Source of the DNA: Candidatus Poribacteria bacterium
Lineage (GTDB): Bacteria > Poribacteria > WGA-4E > WGA-3G
Assembly: GCA_028818995.1 (NCBI GenBank)
Contig: JAPPMR010000265.1
Span: forward strand, 1 to 10,125
DNA length: 10,125 nt
Direction: 5' to 3'
Part shown: in pieces, positions 7,171 to 10,125 of the stretch
Layout of the letters: the number at the start of each line of letters is the position of its first letter
How positions within the stretch are numbered: the first letter of the stretch is position 1
The notes under the pieces: generated by a model
Told to the model about the DNA's origin: nothing
Database searches by the model: none
What the model saw: the letters and a program-made list of their open reading frames with translations, nothing else
Program-made: the position numbers and the translations under genes

Positions 7171-8043
7171 TCAAGCCAATACTTTCGCTACGGTTTCTCC
7201 AATGATGGTGAGGTCATCTGCAACGGCAATTCCAGCATCTTTGAGTGATTTGATTTTATCAGCAGCAGTGCCTTGTCCACCTGAAATGATTGCACCCGCA
7301 TGTCCCATCCGTTTACCGGGAGGGGCTGTCTGTCCGGCAATAAAACCGACTACAGGTTTTGTCATTTCGCCCTTGACGAACTGCGCAGCTTTTTCCTCTG
7401 CCGTCCCACCGATTTCTCCAATTAAGACAACGGCATGCGTGTCATTGTCTTCTTCAAAAAGTTTGAGAACATCAACGAAACTTGTTCCAATGACAGGGTC
7501 ACCACCGATACCGACACAGGTAGATTGTCCAATACTGAGTTGTTTCAATTGATACGCAGCTTCATAAGTTAAAGTGCCACTTCGTGAGACAATGCCGACA
7601 TTGCCGGGGGAATATGCAAACGCAGGCATCACACCGATTTTACATTCCCCGGGCGTGATGATGCCCGGACAGTTCGGACCGATTAACCGAGTCTGTTTAC
7701 CCTGAAGGAAGGCTTTTGCCTTCACCATATCAAGCACAGGGATATGTTCCGAGATACAGATGATTAATTCAATGCCAGCATCGGCAGCTTCCATGATAGA
7801 ATCGGCGGCGTTGAAGCGCGCAGGAACAAAAATAAGAGAGGTATCTGCGCCTTTTTCCGCAACGCCCTCCGCTACAGTATCAAATACAGGGATGCCGTTC
7901 ACATCAGTTCCACCTCTGCCGGGAACTGCACCAGCAACAATCTGCGTGCCGTAATCTACACACTGTTCTGTGTGAAAACGTCCAGAACGTCCTGTAATAC
8001 CTTGAACAATTACCTTTGTGTTTTTATTAACGAGTATACTCAT
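7171..8043 (-). CDS. sucD: Succinate-CoA ligase (ADP/GDP-forming) subunit alpha
   Basis: SucD is the alpha subunit of succinyl-CoA synthetase, the TCA-cycle enzyme that makes ATP or GTP from succinyl-CoA. The 290 residues match the family end to end. The CoA-binding Rossmann part shows [14 protein letters not shown] (14-27) and [11 protein letters not shown] (44-54). [16 protein letters not shown] (122-137), [13 protein letters not shown] (150-162) and [11 protein letters not shown] (176-186) follow. MGHAGAII (246-253) carries the phosphohistidine His248. The start ATG at 8043 has AAGGA just upstream at unusually short spacing. The beta subunit gene sucC, usually directly upstream, is absent here; a LamG gene occupies that position. 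panB follows after 25 bp, so the pair forms a likely two-gene unit. A REPIN-like palindrome lies just before the start. Confidence 0.95.
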   Translation of the reverse strand: MSILVNKNTKVIVQGITGRSGRFHTEQCVDYGTQIVAGAVPGRGGTDVNGIPVFDTVAEGVAEKGADTSLIFVPARFNAADSIMEAADAGIELIICISEHIPVLDMVKAKAFLQGKQTRLIGPNCPGIITPGECKIGVMPAFAYSPGNVGIVSRSGTLTYEAAYQLKQLSIGQSTCVGIGGDPVIGTSFVDVLKLFEEDNDTHAVVLIGEIGGTAEEKAAQFVKGEMTKPVVGFIAGQTAPPGKRMGHAGAIISGGQGTAADKIKSLKDAGIAVADDLTIIGETVAKVLA

Positions 8044-8078
8044 ATTCCTTATTCAATTCAGTGTTAATTCAATACGCA

Positions 8079-8138
8079 TTGTAGCGCAAACTGTCAGTTT
8101 GCGCATTCACAGACACAATCTAACAGATTGTGCTACAA
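8079..8138. repeat. Second REPIN-like palindrome (two inverted TTGTAGC hairpins)
   Basis: TTGTAGC (8079-8085) and GCTACAA (8132-8138) are the inverted outer ends. The left arm holds a perfect 9-bp stem (8084-8092 with 8096-8104, loop GTC). The right arm holds an 8-bp stem (8114-8121 with 8125-8132, loop AAC). Aligned head to head, the arms differ at stem positions that change in pairs (G-C to A-T, and A-T to T-A), so pairing is kept in both. The plan matches the palindrome at 5319-5379 with a different stem sequence. It sits between the LamG gene and sucD and could act on the transcript of either. Confidence 0.65.
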
Positions 8139-8182
8139 AGATAGCAACTTGGGGTATAATAACGAGTTTGATACCTTAGCAA

Positions 8183-8947
8183 TTACCTTTTCGCTTTTAA
8201 TTTCGCCCACGCTGTGGTCAGTTTCGCTTGAGGAGAAACCGATGCAAAACCGAGTGCGATAGATAACCCACTGTTTGCAATTACTTTCATATCATTGTCT
8301 GAGAGTACAGCATTGAAAAACGCAATTTCATCAATGAGACCTGTATAAGCTTCCTGCTTGTCGTCTCTTGAACCGATATACTTAGGTCCTGTTTTAAATG
8401 CACCTGCGGCAGCGTTAGATGCTTCTAACTTACCATCAACATAGACCTTCACTGTTTTACCGTCATAAGTACCTGCAATGTGATGCCACTTATCATCATT
8501 CAACAAAGTTGTAGACCACGTATTATGGGGAATCGGTTGCGCACACTGTCCAGCGAAATTTAATTTGTGGTTCTGTAATGTAAAGATAACATCGCCACAG
8601 GGACCTACGATAATGTCAGACCATGCTGGCGCTGCAGGCGTTTTAATCAAAGCGACGATCGACACTTTATCCGTATAGTCAGCAAAATCACCCACAGCAA
8701 CATGCGCTCCACCCTCAAACTTTAAGGCTTGACCATACTTGCCAGCGACCCATTTGGCACCAACAATCTCTCCGTCATTGCCATTTTTAGCAGCATCTTT
8801 TGCTGTTTCACCTTTGCCTTCATCAAAGAACCATATTCCCAAAGCTGCGTCTCGAGCGAGGGCAGAACTTAGACCTACGATCATAAAACAGAGGCAGATC
8901 AGCGTTCCGTATACCAAAATTGCTTTTTGAAATTGGATGACTCTCAT
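8183..8947 (-). CDS. Secreted LamG/concanavalin A-like lectin-fold protein
   Basis: The start at 8947 is chosen because GGAGGT (8957-8952) lies 4 nt upstream and the protein then begins with a good signal peptide. An ATG 54 nt further upstream is in frame but would place extra residues before the signal and overlap the promoter. Of 254 residues, 1-31 form the signal peptide (hydrophobic core 10-28, likely cut after SSALA). Residues 36-225 look like a LamG-type jellyroll: GIWFFDEGKGETAKD, ALKFEGGAHVAVG, KWHHIAGTYDGKTVKVYVDG (153-172) and GLIDEIAFFNAVLSD (203-217). Such domains bind glycans or proteins outside the cell; no catalytic motif is evident. The C-terminal tail KLTTAWAKLKAKR is basic. 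Its 5' region is the left end of inverted-repeat element B. Confidence 0.85.
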   Translation of the reverse strand: MRVIQFQKAILVYGTLICLCFMIVGLSSALARDAALGIWFFDEGKGETAKDAAKNGNDGEIVGAKWVAGKYGQALKFEGGAHVAVGDFADYTDKVSIVALIKTPAAPAWSDIIVGPCGDVIFTLQNHKLNFAGQCAQPIPHNTWSTTLLNDDKWHHIAGTYDGKTVKVYVDGKLEASNAAAGAFKTGPKYIGSRDDKQEAYTGLIDEIAFFNAVLSDNDMKVIANSGLSIALGFASVSPQAKLTTAWAKLKAKR

Positions 8948-8972
8948 TTTTACCTCCATTGTGGATGTGCGG

Positions 8973-9001
8973 TTTATAGTAAAATCCGAAAATATGTTCA
9001 C
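8973..9001 (-). promoter_or_regulatory. Promoter of the LamG gene
   Basis: On the minus strand GTGAAC (9001-8996) and TATAAA (8978-8973) are 17 bp apart, in the context TTTTACTATAAA. The ATG at 8947 follows 25 nt after the -10 with the ribosome-binding site between. It is the left end of inverted-repeat element B and matches the boxes at element A. Confidence 0.5.
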
Positions 9002-9035
9002 ATTACAATGAACAATAATCCACCACCGCTTGCGC

Positions 9036-9059
9036 TGGCTAGGTTTCCTAACCTCGCCA
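9036..9059. repeat. Hairpin inside element B
   Basis: TGGCTAGGTT (9036-9045) pairs with AACCTCGCCA (9050-9059) with one T/C mismatch and a TCCT loop. It lies at the centre of the element, in the position that the REPIN takes in element A. Confidence 0.5.
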
Positions 9060-9061
9060 AT

Positions 9062-9147
9062 GTAAAAGTAATTATGGATTTTACTATAATTACGCTAATT
9101 CTATTGGTATCAAAAAATTAAGGAGGACTTATATCATGATTCAATAA
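9062..9147 (+). promoter_or_regulatory. Orphan plus-strand promoter, ribosome-binding site and three-codon frame
   Basis: GTAAAA (9062-9067) and TATAAT (9085-9090) are 17 bp apart. A near-perfect TAAGGAGG ribosome-binding site (9119-9126) then precedes an ATG at 9136. The frame is only ATG ATT CAA TAA, ending at 9147, inside the 3' end of the opposite-strand hydrolase gene. The 31 bp at 9061-9091 match 5389-5419 at 25 positions by eye, where the same layout drives a real gene. It may be the front of a lost gene or chance. Confidence 0.35.
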
Positions 9148-10125
9148 CGAGGTAGCTAACGCTTTTTGCCTCCATCTTAATAGGAATCTCAACGTTGTAG
9201 TTTCGGTCAATTTTGTAATGTTTGAATTCTCCTTCTCCTTCACAAATCTTGGCAGTTTCAGATAATCCAGTATAATAGACTGGTAATTTCAAAGTCATCT
9301 GTTGTTCCGTCCGCGTAGGATTGTAGAGCATCGCTAATCCACAAGGGTTGAGTTGTGGGTTTGCGTGTAACACACAATCAATAGAGCGTCCATCTGGACG
9401 ACGCACATGAATCAGGTCAGACTCCAATATTGGACGATACTTTTTGAAGAAGTCAACCCATTTCTTAACGACTGCCTTTGTCTGTTCGGTATCAAAAAGC
9501 CGAGGACCGCGATAGCACGCAATCACACCGCTGCCGAAGTTCTGTGCAAGGTGTGCCTCATAGTCATCAAGGTGTTCGCAAAGCGGCTCAAATGTTGCGG
9601 CTTGTCCACCACCGTGATACTCTACCAGTGGAACGAACATCCAGCCCATACTCGGTGTCTTTTCATACGTGGCATCGTAGATATTCTGCCGTGCAATCAG
9701 AATTTGCCGTTCACGAGGTAAACTAAAATTCGTTTCGCGATAGCCCATACCGCACTTGTTTGACCCATTGAGGTAATAATTATCTGGTGAATTGATATAG
9801 ATACCGCGTTTTCGGCATTCGTGGTAAAAATTCACGCACACTTCCCACTGACGCAATTGCGAATCCGCCAAGCCGTTATGGTGTGCGTGATTCGTTGAAG
9901 CACAGACATCACCGTGATAAGGACCATCGGTCTCAATAATATCCATACCGGTTGCATCCATGAAATTTAGCACACGTTTGACATAACCATCTCCCCATGC
10001 ACTCGCAAGACAAGCACTCTGCCCAAATCTACTGCCGGGTTTTCCGGTTTCTGGGTCAATACAGTTGTATTCTTCACCCACACCTCGCGAAGCACACATC
10101 AGCGTATAACCACCGAGTTGAATAC
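9134..10125 (-). CDS. Putative glycoside hydrolase (alpha-galactosidase-like), C-terminal part (partial)
   Basis: The frame continues without a stop to the right window edge (reading IQLGGYTL before the Met at 10099), so the N-terminus is outside and that Met is internal. Counting from it, residues 1-225 look like the end of a TIM-barrel glycosidase: DIIETDGPYHGD (53-64), YINSPDNYYLNGSNK (101-115), GMGYRETN, MGWMFVPLVEYHGG (151-164). Asp58 and Asp106 are candidate catalytic acids by their place after barrel strands; this is inference. Residues 240-321 resemble the C-terminal beta-sandwich common in these enzymes (LAMLYNPT, LPVYYTGL, YNVEIPIKM). The overall look recalls proteins annotated as alpha-galactosidases in environmental bacteria, but I cannot assign a GH family. 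A LamG gene lies 186 bp downstream on the same strand, consistent with polysaccharide use. Confidence 0.7.
   Translation of the reverse strand, partial: IQLGGYTLMCASRGVGEEYNCIDPETGKPGSRFGQSACLASAWGDGYVKRVLNFMDATGMDIIETDGPYHGDVCASTNHAHHNGLADSQLRQWEVCVNFYHECRKRGIYINSPDNYYLNGSNKCGMGYRETNFSLPRERQILIARQNIYDATYEKTPSMGWMFVPLVEYHGGGQAATFEPLCEHLDDYEAHLAQNFGSGVIACYRGPRLFDTEQTKAVVKKWVDFFKKYRPILESDLIHVRRPDGRSIDCVLHANPQLNPCGLAMLYNPTRTEQQMTLKLPVYYTGLSETAKICEGEGEFKHYKIDRNYNVEIPIKMEAKSVSYLVIES

Larger units (their letters stand above)
8973..9091. mobile_element. Miniature inverted-repeat element B (putative MITE)
   Basis: The outer 14 bp, TTATAGTAAAATCC (8974-8987) and GGATTTTACTATAA (9076-9089), are perfect inverted repeats. 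Similarity extends inward to about 30 bp (23 of 30 matching by eye) as far as GTTCAC and GTAAAA. The ends match those of element A at 5282-5419. The interior is different: an internal TGTTCA/TGAACA pair (8995-9000, 9009-9014) and a hairpin at 9036-9059. No coding capacity. Confidence 0.5.

Noticed and set aside
6588..7205. Plus-strand open frames over panB
   Set aside because: They are antisense to clearly conserved PanB coding sequence, with no family resemblance or start signals.
8155..8160. Plus-strand TATAAT before the end of the LamG gene
   Set aside because: It has no -35 partner and no plus-strand gene follows it.
8948..9001. Upstream ATG at 9001 as start of the LamG gene
   Set aside because: It would put the -10 box inside the coding region and has no ribosome-binding site; the ATG at 8947 has GGAGGT at the right distance and opens directly with the signal peptide.

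Overview
The window looks like a piece of a Candidatus Poribacteria-type genome. This is my inference from gene style: an ECF-like sigma factor fused through one membrane helix to WD40 repeats, a secreted LamG-fold protein, a glycoside-hydrolase-like enzyme, and many small palindromic repeats between genes. A planctomycete-like or related bacterium cannot be excluded without a search. Base composition is moderate, and the spacers are AT-rich and full of repeats.

Layout. Positions 1-5226 hold two tandem, same-strand paralogues. The left copy is cut by the window edge, so only its WD40 part is visible. The right copy is complete (1000 aa: sigma region 2, sigma region 4, transmembrane helix, about 14 WD40 blades). 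A 446-bp spacer between them holds a strong hairpin, operator-like repeats and promoter-like boxes. A 221-bp spacer follows that carries an inverted-repeat element with a REPIN-like palindrome inside it. Next is a small membrane-anchored acidic/helical protein (5448-6281). Everything to the right is on the minus strand. Read in transcription order from the right edge it is: a partial glycoside-hydrolase-like gene, a second inverted-repeat element, a secreted LamG-domain gene, a second REPIN-like palindrome, sucD, then panB. panB converges on the 5448-6281 gene.

How the genes may work together. The sigma-WD40 protein could link an envelope or extracytoplasmic propeller to transcription; the two copies suggest an expanding or mosaic family. 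sucD and panB are 25 bp apart and probably co-transcribed, but the usual partners sucC and panC are not next to them. The hydrolase-like and LamG genes fit carbohydrate use at the cell surface.

The most unusual signals are non-coding. Two REPIN-like palindromes have arms that differ by base changes which keep each arm's own hairpin paired. Two elements with about 30-bp inverted ends carry promoter-like boxes that point outward at constant 17-bp spacing, and three of the four ends sit directly in front of a ribosome-binding site and ATG.
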